Made by a program: the position numbers and the translations under genes. Source: Xanthocytophaga flava (GTDB lineage Bacteria; Bacteroidota; Bacteroidia; Cytophagales; 172606-1). From it: a stretch of 64,000 nt of DNA. Below are positions 1 to 7,845 of the stretch, one piece after another. The stretch spans positions 1 through 64,000 of the forward strand of contig JASJOS010000020.1 in the NCBI GenBank assembly GCA_030068525.1, read 5' to 3'. Position 1 is the first letter of the stretch, and each line of letters begins with the position of its first letter. The notes under the pieces are model-generated. The model worked only from the letters and a program-made list of their open reading frames with translations. It searched no databases and was not told the DNA's origin.

Positions 1-62
1 CCAGATTCCACCTCTTGGAGAATCTTAATAATTTGAGGTTCACTAAAGCGAGTCTTTTTCAT
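1..62 (-). CDS. IS3-family transposase OrfA, N-terminus (partial)
   Basis: The minus-strand frame starts with ATG at 62 and reads MKKTRFSEPQIIKILQEVES before the window edge. This is the standard opening of IS3/IS407-type OrfA, a small helix-turn-helix protein that binds the IS ends and is fused to the DDE catalytic OrfB by programmed frameshifting in this family. Only about 20 codons are visible, so the HTH core and any frameshift signal cannot be assessed. It reads in the same direction as the disrupted rhomboid gene. Confidence 0.75.
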   Translation of the reverse strand, partial: MKKTRFSEPQIIKILQEVES

Positions 63-127
63 AAGAACAAGGTAAATCTAATACATTTTTCGATTTAATC
101 CCTGTCTGAATTTTGGGGGGCCTTACA
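1..127 (-). mobile_element. End of an IS3-family insertion sequence (partial)
   Basis: Read on the minus strand the element begins TGTAAGGCCCCCCAAAATTC at 127 and runs off the left window edge. The TG terminus followed by a C-run and A-run is typical of IS3-family inverted repeats, closest in style to the IS407 group. A transposase OrfA start lies about 65 bp inside. The junction falls inside a rhomboid gene. The other end and the target duplication lie outside the window, so the length cannot be given. Confidence 0.8.
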
Positions 128-692
128 TAAAGTTAGCTCCCCATTGGATGAGGCTATCCGTATCTGGTTCAATAATTCCTACACCAGCTAATGCCATTGC
201 TATAAAGATGACAATGTTCAGAATGATAAGTATAGGTGTAACAAAATAACCTTCTACAGGAACAAACGCCCAGAGCCATCCCCGATCTGTAGGTAAAGCA
301 GTTTCATGATATGCTTCTGATATCTCCATTGGTAGGGTAGAAGGCAACTCTGAAGCTTGTTGTGTTAGATCTTCTGGCTGTATTGCACTTTGTAGCTCTT
401 CTATTGTTTGAATAAGGATTAGTATATTTTCTTTGTTTCTGTCTGCTATTGTATTTGAGTTTGTGACAGACTCACTTTGAAGATAAGCTTTATCTTCTTC
501 AAGTGTAATTTGAACTTCATATTCTATCGTATCTTCTGACAATACATGCGCAAAAAAACTAGTCTGATTTGTATAAGTTTTTTCCCATCCAAGTTTCTGT
601 GCAGCTTTCTGTGCAAGTACCAGAAAATGTGTTCCAGGTAAAGAATCGAGTGTATATGTTTGGGTATATTTTGGGAAAGAATGAGGTGTCAT
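128..692 (-). pseudogene. Rhomboid-family intramembrane protease, truncated by the IS
   Basis: The frame starts with ATG at 692. It has a soluble N-terminal region (about residues 1-140), the stretch GYFVTPILIILNI, a hydrophobic segment (about 150-173) and then WGANF, where it stops. In Bacteroidota rhomboid proteases this is the first transmembrane helix and the start of the loop before the catalytic Ser/His core. That core, with GxSG and the later His, is missing. The apparent last codons ATG TAA are the first bases of the IS end, so the gene is cut after codon 188. The product cannot be a protease. Family assignment rests on the recognisable TM1/WGANF region. Confidence 0.8.
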
Positions 693-1003
693 GTTATAAA
701 GGCTTTTTGCAAACTAAACTATCAGAAGGACTTGGTCAAGTATGAAATTGTATTTTGTCTGATATTCAGTGGAATGACTCATTTGAGATACTATTAGGTG
801 TTTTTGATACAAAGGATAGACACAGAGTTACCCAAATAATTGATCTTGTATAAAAAGAAAAAATATCTATATCATACTAACTAGTCATTGTGTTTAAATC
901 TATCTTGCACTCAATTTTGAAGTAATAGTTTGTAAATTTCACTCTAATGTATATGTTACCACTCCCTGTGGTTTCAACCGTCGTAAAAAATTTAATCTTC
1001 ACT

Positions 1004-2122
1004 ATGAAAAAGTTGTTTTTGGTTGTGCTTCTCATTATAGCATATAACCAGTCATTTGCTCAGAAATTATTTGTTGCCAAAGAAAATGGATTGTATGGGT
1101 ATATTGATGCCAATGGAAAGTGGGTAATCGAACCTTCCTTTGATGATGCTGATCCGTTTTCTCATGGATTTGCTGCTGTGAAAAGCAAAGGTCTTTGGAG
1201 CTATATTGATAAAAAAGGGAAATTGATTACTCCCTATCGCTTTTCATCTGTACGAAACTTCGATGGCACGGTAGCTGTAGTTGAATTTAGTAATACCCCA
1301 GGCAAGCATGGATTAATTGATACAACGGGAAGTCCTGTTGGAAAGGCTATATTTGGCGCTATTCGCAAATTCTCAGCTGAGGGATTGGCTATGGCAAAGT
1401 CTGAAAGTGGAGATTGGGGATTTATAGATAGAACAGGTAATTGGGTGATTCAGCCTGCATATGGTGGGTTACGTGATTTTACGAGTGGTTTGGCTATGGC
1501 CAGGTCAAATAGTATGTGGGGTTATCTGGATACAAAAGGACAATGGGCCATTGAACCAAAATATGATCACATCATTCCTTTCAGAGATGGTGTTGCTTTT
1601 GTCCTGGCAAAAGAAGGTTGGATAGTGATTGACAAGAAAGGGCAGCGTCTAGGCAATCTGTCATTTTCTGTTGTAAAAGCCTTTTCAGATGGAGTCGCTG
1701 TGGTAAGAAATTCAAAATGGGGTGTGGTAGACAAGCAGGGAAATTGGGTAGTACAGCCAACTTTTGGCTTTCTTAGTCCTTTTACAGGAGGCTTGGGAAG
1801 AGCACGTGAAAATAACAAATGGGGTATGATCGATAAGTCTGGTAAGTGGGTGGTTAAGCCACAGTATGACAATATATTGGGAGCTTCAGAGGGAATTGCA
1901 CGAGTACAAAAGTCTGGACTTTGGGGATATATGGACATGGAAGGAAACTGGATTGTTGAACCTAGATTCCAATCTGCTGAAAAGTTTGTAAATGGTACTG
2001 CTATTGTCAAGGTCAATAACAAATGGGGGATTATCGATAAAAGTGGTAAGTTTACCGTAGACCCCAAGTTTGACAAATTGAGATCGTTATTGAGTACAGA
2101 TGAGGAGGAAGATGGAGAATAA
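1004..2122 (+). CDS. Secreted WG-repeat protein
   Basis: Starting at ATG 1004 gives a clean signal peptide (MKKLFLVVLLIIAYNQSFAQ). An upstream in-frame ATG at 947 would add 19 residues ahead of it and is unlikely. The mature protein is almost entirely about ten WG repeats of roughly 35 residues, each a variant of KWGxIDKxGxWVVxPxF. These repeats form beta-rich structures of unclear role and are common in exported Bacteroidota proteins. There is no catalytic motif. It stands alone, closed by a hairpin terminator. A binding or scaffold role in the periplasm or on the surface is inferred only from the repeats. Confidence 0.88.
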   Translation: MKKLFLVVLLIIAYNQSFAQKLFVAKENGLYGYIDANGKWVIEPSFDDADPFSHGFAAVKSKGLWSYIDKKGKLITPYRFSSVRNFDGTVAVVEFSNTPGKHGLIDTTGSPVGKAIFGAIRKFSAEGLAMAKSESGDWGFIDRTGNWVIQPAYGGLRDFTSGLAMARSNSMWGYLDTKGQWAIEPKYDHIIPFRDGVAFVLAKEGWIVIDKKGQRLGNLSFSVVKAFSDGVAVVRNSKWGVVDKQGNWVVQPTFGFLSPFTGGLGRARENNKWGMIDKSGKWVVKPQYDNILGASEGIARVQKSGLWGYMDMEGNWIVEPRFQSAEKFVNGTAIVKVNNKWGIIDKSGKFTVDPKFDKLRSLLSTDEEEDGE

Positions 2123-2140
2123 AAGCTTATTAGTATAAAG

Positions 2141-2173
2141 AAAAGGGAGTAAGATTGGTTGCTCCCTTTTTTC
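2141..2173 (+). terminator. Rho-independent terminator after the WG-repeat gene
   Basis: AAAAGGGAG (2141-2149) pairs with CTCCCTTTT beginning at 2162, across a loop of about 12 nt, followed by a T-rich tail. It lies 19 bp after the stop codon. Confidence 0.75.
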
Positions 2174-2317
2174 TGCTCTCCCACAAACTTTTAGGCAAGC
2201 ACATTCTTGCCTTCCGATTTTTTTTGCATACATTTTAACTTTATTTACAAAATAAGAATCTTGAAAAACAGAAGCAAAAATGGTAGACTTGCGGTTAGTA
2301 TATAACTCTCAAACTAC

Positions 2318-3208
2318 ATGTCTATCAGATATATTTCTTCCCTTTTTTTAACTGCGTGTATTATTTTTCTATTTGGGCAGATCGGATGCTCCACTGATTC
2401 TAAACAGAGTGAAAAGAATAATGATTCTATAGCAGTTCAATCAGAGACAATAATGGAATCCGCTTCCAATGCTAATGAAACAAGTATCTCAACAATTGGT
2501 TTTGGATTTTGTGATCAGACTGGCAAAAGAATACTAATGCAGGAAGATTCAGTAGTGCTACCCGAGAGTTTTACCAAGGCTCTTTCAAAAGAAGGAAAGA
2601 TCGTCGACATTATTTTTCGTGAAGCAAAAAAAGAATCAGAGCAAAGCAATGGCCGTCAATGGGCTGAGAACTTTGATAGAAGTGGAGGAAACCTGTATAT
2701 AGTGACATCTGGGACAGTAAGTGAAGAAGAAACTACAGTGTTGTTTACAAAACCATTTCTTGAAACGCATAAACTGATCCCAACAACACCTTTCGAAAAA
2801 GGAAAGCTTTCTGATAGTAACAGAGCAAAGATAGAATCCTTTAAGGGATGGAAGGTAAAGGACTCGCATAGTCTGGTAAAGTTATCAGGCAATAGAAGCA
2901 TTTTTCTTGTAGAATTTGAATTAAAAGGTGATTCTGCACTGGCCTCATTGGTTGTGGTTGGCTCAGATAAAATTCTTTATAAAGATTTTCCAGCTAAATA
3001 CGATGAGACAAGTACGTGGAGTGTAGATGATGGCGGACAATTTGGATGGGAGTATTACAAAATTCTGGCTGTATTGGAATATGAAGGAAAGATAGAATTG
3101 ATTACGGATTGGGTAGGAGCAGAAGGATATAATGCTACTTATATGCAGGAAGAAGGGCAAACATTCAAAGTTATTAAAGAGGGATATAGATATACATCTC
3201 CTCTATAA
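2318..3208 (+). CDS. Putative lipoprotein of unknown function
   Basis: The 296-residue product begins with a hydrophobic leader ending FGQIGC, a near-lipobox (Q at -3 is unusual), followed by a Ser/Asn/Glu-rich linker typical of Bacteroidota lipoproteins. I recognise no domain in the remainder, which is a soluble region with scattered aromatic residues. The stop is 21 bp before the downstream Crp/Fnr start, so the two may be cotranscribed. It is most likely anchored to a membrane facing the periplasm. The function is unknown. Confidence 0.65.
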   Translation: MSIRYISSLFLTACIIFLFGQIGCSTDSKQSEKNNDSIAVQSETIMESASNANETSISTIGFGFCDQTGKRILMQEDSVVLPESFTKALSKEGKIVDIIFREAKKESEQSNGRQWAENFDRSGGNLYIVTSGTVSEEETTVLFTKPFLETHKLIPTTPFEKGKLSDSNRAKIESFKGWKVKDSHSLVKLSGNRSIFLVEFELKGDSALASLVVVGSDKILYKDFPAKYDETSTWSVDDGGQFGWEYYKILAVLEYEGKIELITDWVGAEGYNATYMQEEGQTFKVIKEGYRYTSPL

Positions 3209-3229
3209 AAACTGTAGTTGTTGCAACAG

Positions 3230-3835
3230 ATGGAAAAAACAGATAAAAGATGGACTGATGCATTGCATAAATTAAAGGTATATATCCATACTATTGGCAG
3301 CCTGTCAGAAGAAAACTGGCTGATCTTACAAAATACACTAACTGTCTGTCAATTTTCCAAAGGAGACTACATACTTACTCCAGGCGAAGTCTGTCAATCT
3401 ATCTTTTTTGTAACTCAAGGATATTGCAGAGCCTTTTATGACAAAGAAGGAGATGAAATCAATACTGCCTTTTATTTTGAACAGGAATTTGCTGCAAATC
3501 TCAAAAGTCTGACAAAGAATCTGAAATCTGAGTATGCTATTCAGGTATGTGAATCGTTGATTGCAGTTCGATTCGACAGGGCTCAATTGCTGGCGGCCTA
3601 TCAGCTATCTCCCGAGATTGAATCCTTTGGCCGTAAGTTACTCGAGATGCTTGTTGCTCGGCAGGAAGAGCAGATGGCGTTGTTCCAACTGCTCACAGCA
3701 CAGGAACGTTACGAATATTTGTTACAACACCAGCCGCAAGTAGTCCAACGTATATCCCTGACTCAAATTGCATCTTATCTGGGTATAGCCAGAGAAACTC
3801 TAAGCCGCATCCGGAGCAAGGTGAAAAATGTCTAG
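3230..3835 (+). CDS. Crp/Fnr-family transcriptional regulator
   Basis: The ATG at 3230 (MEKTDKRW) is preferred over a TTG four codons earlier. Residues about 25-115 form a cyclic-nucleotide-binding-like beta roll (KGDYILTPGEVCQSIFFVTQGYCRAF). The C-terminal about 50 residues form a winged HTH with ISLTQIASYLGIARETLSRIR as recognition region. The conserved Arg/Glu ligand signature of true cAMP receptors is not evident, and there is no FNR-type cysteine cluster, so the effector is unknown, as for many Bacteroidota members of this family. A perfect TGTGA-N6-TCACA palindrome lies just after the gene and before the SnoaL gene, its likely target. Confidence 0.9.
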   Translation: MEKTDKRWTDALHKLKVYIHTIGSLSEENWLILQNTLTVCQFSKGDYILTPGEVCQSIFFVTQGYCRAFYDKEGDEINTAFYFEQEFAANLKSLTKNLKSEYAIQVCESLIAVRFDRAQLLAAYQLSPEIESFGRKLLEMLVARQEEQMALFQLLTAQERYEYLLQHQPQVVQRISLTQIASYLGIARETLSRIRSKVKNV

Positions 3836-3842
3836 TATTTTA

Positions 3843-3858
3843 TGTGACCTTTATCACA
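3843..3858. promoter_or_regulatory. CRP-type operator TGTGA-N6-TCACA
   Basis: The sequence TGTGACCTTTATCACA matches the Crp/Fnr consensus palindrome exactly. It is centred about 44 bp upstream of the start site expected from the TACTTTTG box at 3881-3888, a typical activator position. It sits between a Crp/Fnr-family gene and the SnoaL-like gene, which suggests local regulation. Confidence 0.55.
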
Positions 3859-3880
3859 GGTGCTTCTCTTATAACCCTTC

Positions 3881-3888
3881 TACTTTTG
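3881..3888 (+). promoter_or_regulatory. Bacteroidota -7 box TACTTTTG
   Basis: TACTTTTG matches the TAnnTTTG -7 consensus of the Bacteroidota primary sigma factor and lies 33 bp before the SnoaL-like start codon. No TTG -33 element is visible at the usual spacing. This is compatible with activator dependence through the CRP-type site upstream. Confidence 0.45.
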
Positions 3889-3920
3889 TATAGGCTGGTA
3901 AACTAAATAAACATACTTCT

Positions 3921-4349
3921 ATGCAAAGGTCTAACAAAACACTGATTACTGATTTTATTGAACAAATCTGGAATCTACGCCGATTTGATGTTGTACAGGA
4001 ATTTCTTCATCCTGATTTTGTTGATCACTCTTTACCTGACCATCTGCCTGCAGGTAAAGAAGGGATGCTAAAATGGATACAAGCTATTAGCTTTTCTTTT
4101 GAACATACTACACTTATTGATGATCATGTTACAGAGAATGATAGAAGTGTGATCAAAGTTCGTATGAAAATGAAACACATTGGATTATGGAGAGATATAC
4201 CTGCCACCTACAAGGAGGTAGAAACGGTAGGATATAGATTATATCGGTTAGCAGATGGGAAAATTATAGAACATTGGGGGCTTATAGATGGACACTTGCT
4301 GGAGAACCAGCTTCGAAGCATTGTTCACGGTTGTAAAATAGCAGAGTAA
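3921..4349 (+). CDS. SnoaL/NTF2-like protein (ester cyclase family)
   Basis: The 142-residue protein has the layout of SnoaL-like polyketide cyclase or ester-cyclase proteins: an N-terminal helix pair (LITDFIEQIWNLRRFDVVQEFLHPDFVDHS), a central glycine-containing turn with LPAGKEGMLKWI, and a C-terminal strand pair ending DGKIIEHWGLIDG. The fold is a cone-shaped alpha+beta barrel. Most members in non-producer bacteria have no known substrate. There is no signal peptide. Its position behind the CRP-type site and -7 box, next to a Crp/Fnr gene, suggests that it is a regulated single-gene target. The fold assignment is good and the reaction is unknown. Confidence 0.82.
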   Translation: MQRSNKTLITDFIEQIWNLRRFDVVQEFLHPDFVDHSLPDHLPAGKEGMLKWIQAISFSFEHTTLIDDHVTENDRSVIKVRMKMKHIGLWRDIPATYKEVETVGYRLYRLADGKIIEHWGLIDGHLLENQLRSIVHGCKIAE

Positions 4350-4428
4350 AATAAGGCCTGATCTTATATATTGAAAAGAAATAGCGTTGAACGAATGGTT
4401 ATTTACAACCTATAAATATGAAAAATAA

Positions 4429-4459
4429 AAAAGGTCTTAGAGATTATCTAAGACCTTTT
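4429..4459 (-). terminator. Terminator of the tRNA-Val transcript
   Basis: AAAAGGTCTTAG (4429-4440) and CTAAGACCTTTT (4448-4459) form a perfect 12-bp stem. On the minus strand the stem is followed by a run of T residues. It lies 9 bp beyond the tRNA 3' end. Confidence 0.85.
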
Positions 4460-4468
4460 GCTGATATG

Positions 4469-4543
4469 TGGAGGCTGAGGGATTCGAACCCCCGACCCTC
4501 TGCTTGTAAGGCAGATGCTCTGAACCGGCTGAGCTAAGCCTCC
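4469..4543 (-). tRNA. tRNA-Val (anticodon TAC)
   Basis: The minus-strand sequence folds as a full cloverleaf of 75 nt. It has acceptor GGAGGCT/AGCCTCC with discriminator A, a D arm GCTC/GAGC, anticodon stem TCTGC/GCAGA enclosing CTTACAA (anticodon TAC), a 5-nt variable region and a T arm with TTCGAAT. CCA is not encoded. It decodes GUA and probably other GUN codons. A hairpin terminator follows directly. Confidence 0.96.
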
Positions 4544-4829
4544 TTTTTGTTTTCCATTTTGACTTCTTGTCGAATGGGAGTGCAAAGGTAGAAACTTTTT
4601 TTAATAATGCAATACCTGCCTTAATATAGTTGAAAAATATATTGATATGTATAGTTATTCATGCTATAGTTTAACCTGCTAATATATCTGAAGTAACTGT
4701 TGTATTATGTTTATTTACAGGTATTTAGCTGATAATTGTAAAAAAATATTCTGATAAGAGTTAACATACTATGTTTACTTTTACTGGAAATGATAATAAA
4801 ACCCACACTCAATTTATGAATATTGTTAA

Positions 4830-6281
4830 ATGAAACATTTTGCCTTATTTTTTTTATTCCTTTTATTTAGTACAATCACTTCTGTTATCGCACAGGATTC
4901 TTTTCTTATTTCCCTCAGAAAACAATCTATCCAAATTGAAAATAGAGATTTCTATGTAACAAAGGTAATAGATGCACGGACTGAGGAGTCAGAGCTTGGG
5001 GTTGTATACAAAGGAATGTTAAACAACCCACGAGATGCCTATTTTGAGAAAGAGCTAACAGAAGAGCTACAAGGTTTCTTTGATACAAATCTACCTCGAA
5101 GAAAAGGGGATAATGCACTGATTGTAAAAGTAATCTATCTGACCATCTCTGAAACTATTACGGCTGGTGGGGAGACTGCAACTGCATCCATAGGCTTAGA
5201 CTTTATCAGTAACAGTAATGACACACTTCGATTGGTTCATCAGACTTATGCATTGAGTAAGCAAGAAGGAATGGATGTTACTCAAAAGCATGATGAGAAT
5301 ATTGCACGTGCTTTGGCAAAGTGTATGCAAAAACTAGTAAAAAGCAATTATCAAAAGCAGATTTCTCAGGGAATGGTATTATCAGAATCAGAAATGAATG
5401 CACCTGCAACAGATGATTCTAAATTTGACAAGCTACCTATATTTCAGGCAGAGGTCCCTCAAAAAGGCATTTACTATAGTTTTAATGAGTTCAGAAGTAA
5501 TACACCTTCCTATACAGATAATTTTGATGTGGAGAGGAGTATTCGGAAAGGACAACGCTGGAATGGAGAAGAACGGGCAATACCTTATGTAAGAGGAAAA
5601 GATGGCAAGCCCACAATGGTACGGGATGCCTGGGGTTTTTCAGATGGACAGCAGGTCTATATACATGCACAGAATGATTATTTTCCACTAAAGAAAGTAG
5701 GCAGACGATTTTTATTTGATGCATATGCAAGTACAAATGCGGCATCACCTGCAATTGCGACAGGAGCGTTGGTAGGAGGGGTTGTAGGAGGTGTGGTCAC
5801 AGTAGTAGTAGGAGGAGCAACAAATAATAATACTATTCAAACATACTGGTTAAATATGGAGACTGGGCAGATACAGGCCGTTTCAAGTCATCCGGAAATA
5901 GTTGGCGCTACTCCACGTTCATCAGCCCGATGTATTATTTACTACAGAGGAGACAAAGCAAAAGATGATAAAACCATTCTTATAAGGCTAAGTAATCAAT
6001 CTGATACATTGAGGAGAGAGTTGAAACCAAATTCTATTGTAGAAGTAGAATGGACTTCTCTTTTATCTGAACTTTCTCTTTGTGCAGAGAGCGAAAATGG
6101 AGAATGCTTCAGTTTACAACCTGATGTTTCCATACCTAATTACTTTCAGTATTTGCCCGCTGGTGCACGGAAAAACTCCTATTCCATTACACCAGTAAAA
6201 GAACAGGAGGCTGTTTTTTATCTGAAGCAGATTCGTTATGCACAGGAAAACGCGGCAAAGAAAGAAGGTAAAGGACAGTAA
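4830..6281 (+). CDS. Secreted protein of unknown function
   Basis: The 483-residue product begins with a signal peptide (MKHFALFFLFLLFSTITSVIAQ). About residues 25-180 look like a folded domain with alternating strands. About residue 310-335 there is a Gly/Ala/Val-rich stretch (ATGALVGGVVGGVVTVVVGG), either a membrane-inserting segment or a glycine-zipper-like motif. The C-terminal part is rich in Cys/Ser/Tyr with no motif I recognise. The gene is monocistronic between a tRNA on the other strand and a strong bidirectional terminator. The function is unknown. An envelope location is inferred from the signal peptide and glycine zipper. Confidence 0.75.
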   Translation: MKHFALFFLFLLFSTITSVIAQDSFLISLRKQSIQIENRDFYVTKVIDARTEESELGVVYKGMLNNPRDAYFEKELTEELQGFFDTNLPRRKGDNALIVKVIYLTISETITAGGETATASIGLDFISNSNDTLRLVHQTYALSKQEGMDVTQKHDENIARALAKCMQKLVKSNYQKQISQGMVLSESEMNAPATDDSKFDKLPIFQAEVPQKGIYYSFNEFRSNTPSYTDNFDVERSIRKGQRWNGEERAIPYVRGKDGKPTMVRDAWGFSDGQQVYIHAQNDYFPLKKVGRRFLFDAYASTNAASPAIATGALVGGVVGGVVTVVVGGATNNNTIQTYWLNMETGQIQAVSSHPEIVGATPRSSARCIIYYRGDKAKDDKTILIRLSNQSDTLRRELKPNSIVEVEWTSLLSELSLCAESENGECFSLQPDVSIPNYFQYLPAGARKNSYSITPVKEQEAVFYLKQIRYAQENAAKKEGKGQ

Positions 6282-6300
6282 GAGTATAAATGCACAAAGT

Positions 6301-6332
6301 AAAAAGCCTATAGATAGGTCTATAGGCTTTTT
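6301..6332. terminator. Bidirectional terminator between convergent genes
   Basis: A perfect 14-bp stem (6301-6314 with 6319-6332) has a TAGG loop, A residues on one side and T residues on the other. It therefore works for the secreted unknown on plus and for the oxidoreductase on minus. Confidence 0.9.
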
Positions 6333-6343
6333 GGTTTAGTCTC

Positions 6344-7708
6344 TCAGGCCTTTTGTGCTTGAGGTTTTATTGTTGTCAGATCGCCAATCTTAACTATTTG
6401 TCCTGTTTGTGTGCTTTTACGGGCTGCAATACCAATCAGAATGGCCAATGCTCCATCACGTGTGCCAGCAGACTGTCGTAATGGATCAGAGGTGCCTGGA
6501 ATAAAAATGCGGTCTTTTAGTAGTTTATCTCCTCCTCCATGCCCACTGGTGCCATGAGATATCTTGATGTATTCTCTGTCTCCAAAATTTTTTGTCAACA
6601 TTAGTTCATCATAATCGTGTTTTTCAGTTGGGTTGCTTTCCTGAATCCAGGCTTCCAACCTGCCTTCTGTACCATTGAATGCAATACGATATCCTTCATA
6701 AGGTGAATACGTAGTTAAGGAATAGCTAACCTGTACTCCATTGGCATACTTAATGGTTGCTGCCATTTTATCATAAATATTGATGTCTTCTTTCCATACA
6801 CATCCATCCCGCAGGTATCCATCATGTTTTTCATTATTCACATACAGATTCACATACGATTCATTTTTGGTGATGTCCCAATAATATTTGCACTTGTCTT
6901 TATGCGGACATGGGCGACAATTGGTATGACGGAATGAATTGTTTTTTCCATAATGATCGAGTGATGCAGATGCATATACTTCTGTTGGATCACTATCTAT
7001 CCACCAGTTGAGCAGGTCAAAATGGTGTGATGCTTTATGTACCCACAATGAACCACTTTTCTCTACCAGTCTATGCCAGCGACGGAAATAATCGGCTCCA
7101 TGACTGGTATCCAGATACCAGTGGAAATCTACAGAAGTAAGCTTACCAATGGCTCCTTGCCGGAGTAGTTCATACATTTTGGCACGATGAGGCGAATACC
7201 GATAATTGAAGGTAACCGTTACTTTTTTACCACTGCGTTTTTCTGCATCCAGAATAGCCTGACATTTGGTTTCATCAGTAGTCATAGGTTTTTCGGTGAG
7301 TACATTGGCACCCATTTCCAAACCTTTGATGATAAATTCATGGTGAGTCGCATCAACTGTAGTGACAATGAGAGTGTCGGGCTTGACTTCTTTCATCATT
7401 TTGTCAAAGTCGGTATATGTAGGGCAGGTTACTCCCATTCTTTTTTTGACGTATTCCAATCTGCCCGGATTAATATCACACAGGCCAACAAATTCAATAT
7501 GTTCACTGTAGTTTTTCTGTACATCGGTCCCCCACATACTACTACCTCGGCTTCCGGTACCAACCATAGCCAGTCGAACTTTTTTAGCTGGTTTTGTAAT
7601 AGGTATAGCTTGTAGGGAAAATGGGTTTACTAGCAAGCTGCCCGTGAGTGTTGCTCCGGTTGCTGCCAGAAAACTTCTGCGGCTTACATGTTGGGATTGA
7701 TCGTTCAT
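6344..7708 (-). CDS. Tat-exported Gfo/Idh/MocA-family oxidoreductase
   Basis: The N-terminus carries a twin-arginine signal (SRRSFLAATGAT, residues 9-20). It is followed by a Rossmann NAD(P) motif VGTGSRG (about 49-55) and the family signature TEKP (138-141), whose Lys is the usual catalytic residue. The central part has a CxxCx5C cluster (Cys264, 267, 273) found in a subset of exported members. These enzymes oxidise or rearrange sugars and cyclitols with a tightly bound cofactor, and in Bacteroidota they often process unusual glycans in the periplasm. At 454 residues it is full length. A perfect hairpin lies directly before the start codon. The substrate is unknown. Confidence 0.9.
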   Translation of the reverse strand: MNDQSQHVSRRSFLAATGATLTGSLLVNPFSLQAIPITKPAKKVRLAMVGTGSRGSSMWGTDVQKNYSEHIEFVGLCDINPGRLEYVKKRMGVTCPTYTDFDKMMKEVKPDTLIVTTVDATHHEFIIKGLEMGANVLTEKPMTTDETKCQAILDAEKRSGKKVTVTFNYRYSPHRAKMYELLRQGAIGKLTSVDFHWYLDTSHGADYFRRWHRLVEKSGSLWVHKASHHFDLLNWWIDSDPTEVYASASLDHYGKNNSFRHTNCRPCPHKDKCKYYWDITKNESYVNLYVNNEKHDGYLRDGCVWKEDINIYDKMAATIKYANGVQVSYSLTTYSPYEGYRIAFNGTEGRLEAWIQESNPTEKHDYDELMLTKNFGDREYIKISHGTSGHGGGDKLLKDRIFIPGTSDPLRQSAGTRDGALAILIGIAARKSTQTGQIVKIGDLTTIKPQAQKA

Positions 7709-7711
7709 AAA

Positions 7712-7748
7712 GGTTATCTTCTATCGTTACTGTATATAGAAGATAACC
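7712..7748. repeat. 13-bp inverted repeat abutting the oxidoreductase start
   Basis: GGTTATCTTCTAT (7712-7724) and ATAGAAGATAACC (7736-7748) are perfect inverted repeats with an 11-nt loop. The repeat ends 3 nt upstream of the oxidoreductase ATG (minus strand), so on mRNA it would occupy the ribosome-binding region. It could be an operator or a translational control hairpin. It has no terminator-type T tail. Confidence 0.7.
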
Positions 7749-7845
7749 GACTATTTTTACTAGAGTTTTAGAAAGAAAATAGAGGAAAGGAATATTTTAT
7801 ATAAATAAAAAATACTCCTTTTTATAAATTCGATAAAAACAGGCA

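Noticed and set aside
947-1003. Upstream extension of the WG-repeat protein
   Set aside because: The extra 19 residues precede a complete signal peptide starting at 1004, which is the better start.
4381-4428. Second tRNA near the tRNA-Val
   Set aside because: No cloverleaf can be drawn; only the single tRNA and its terminator are supported.
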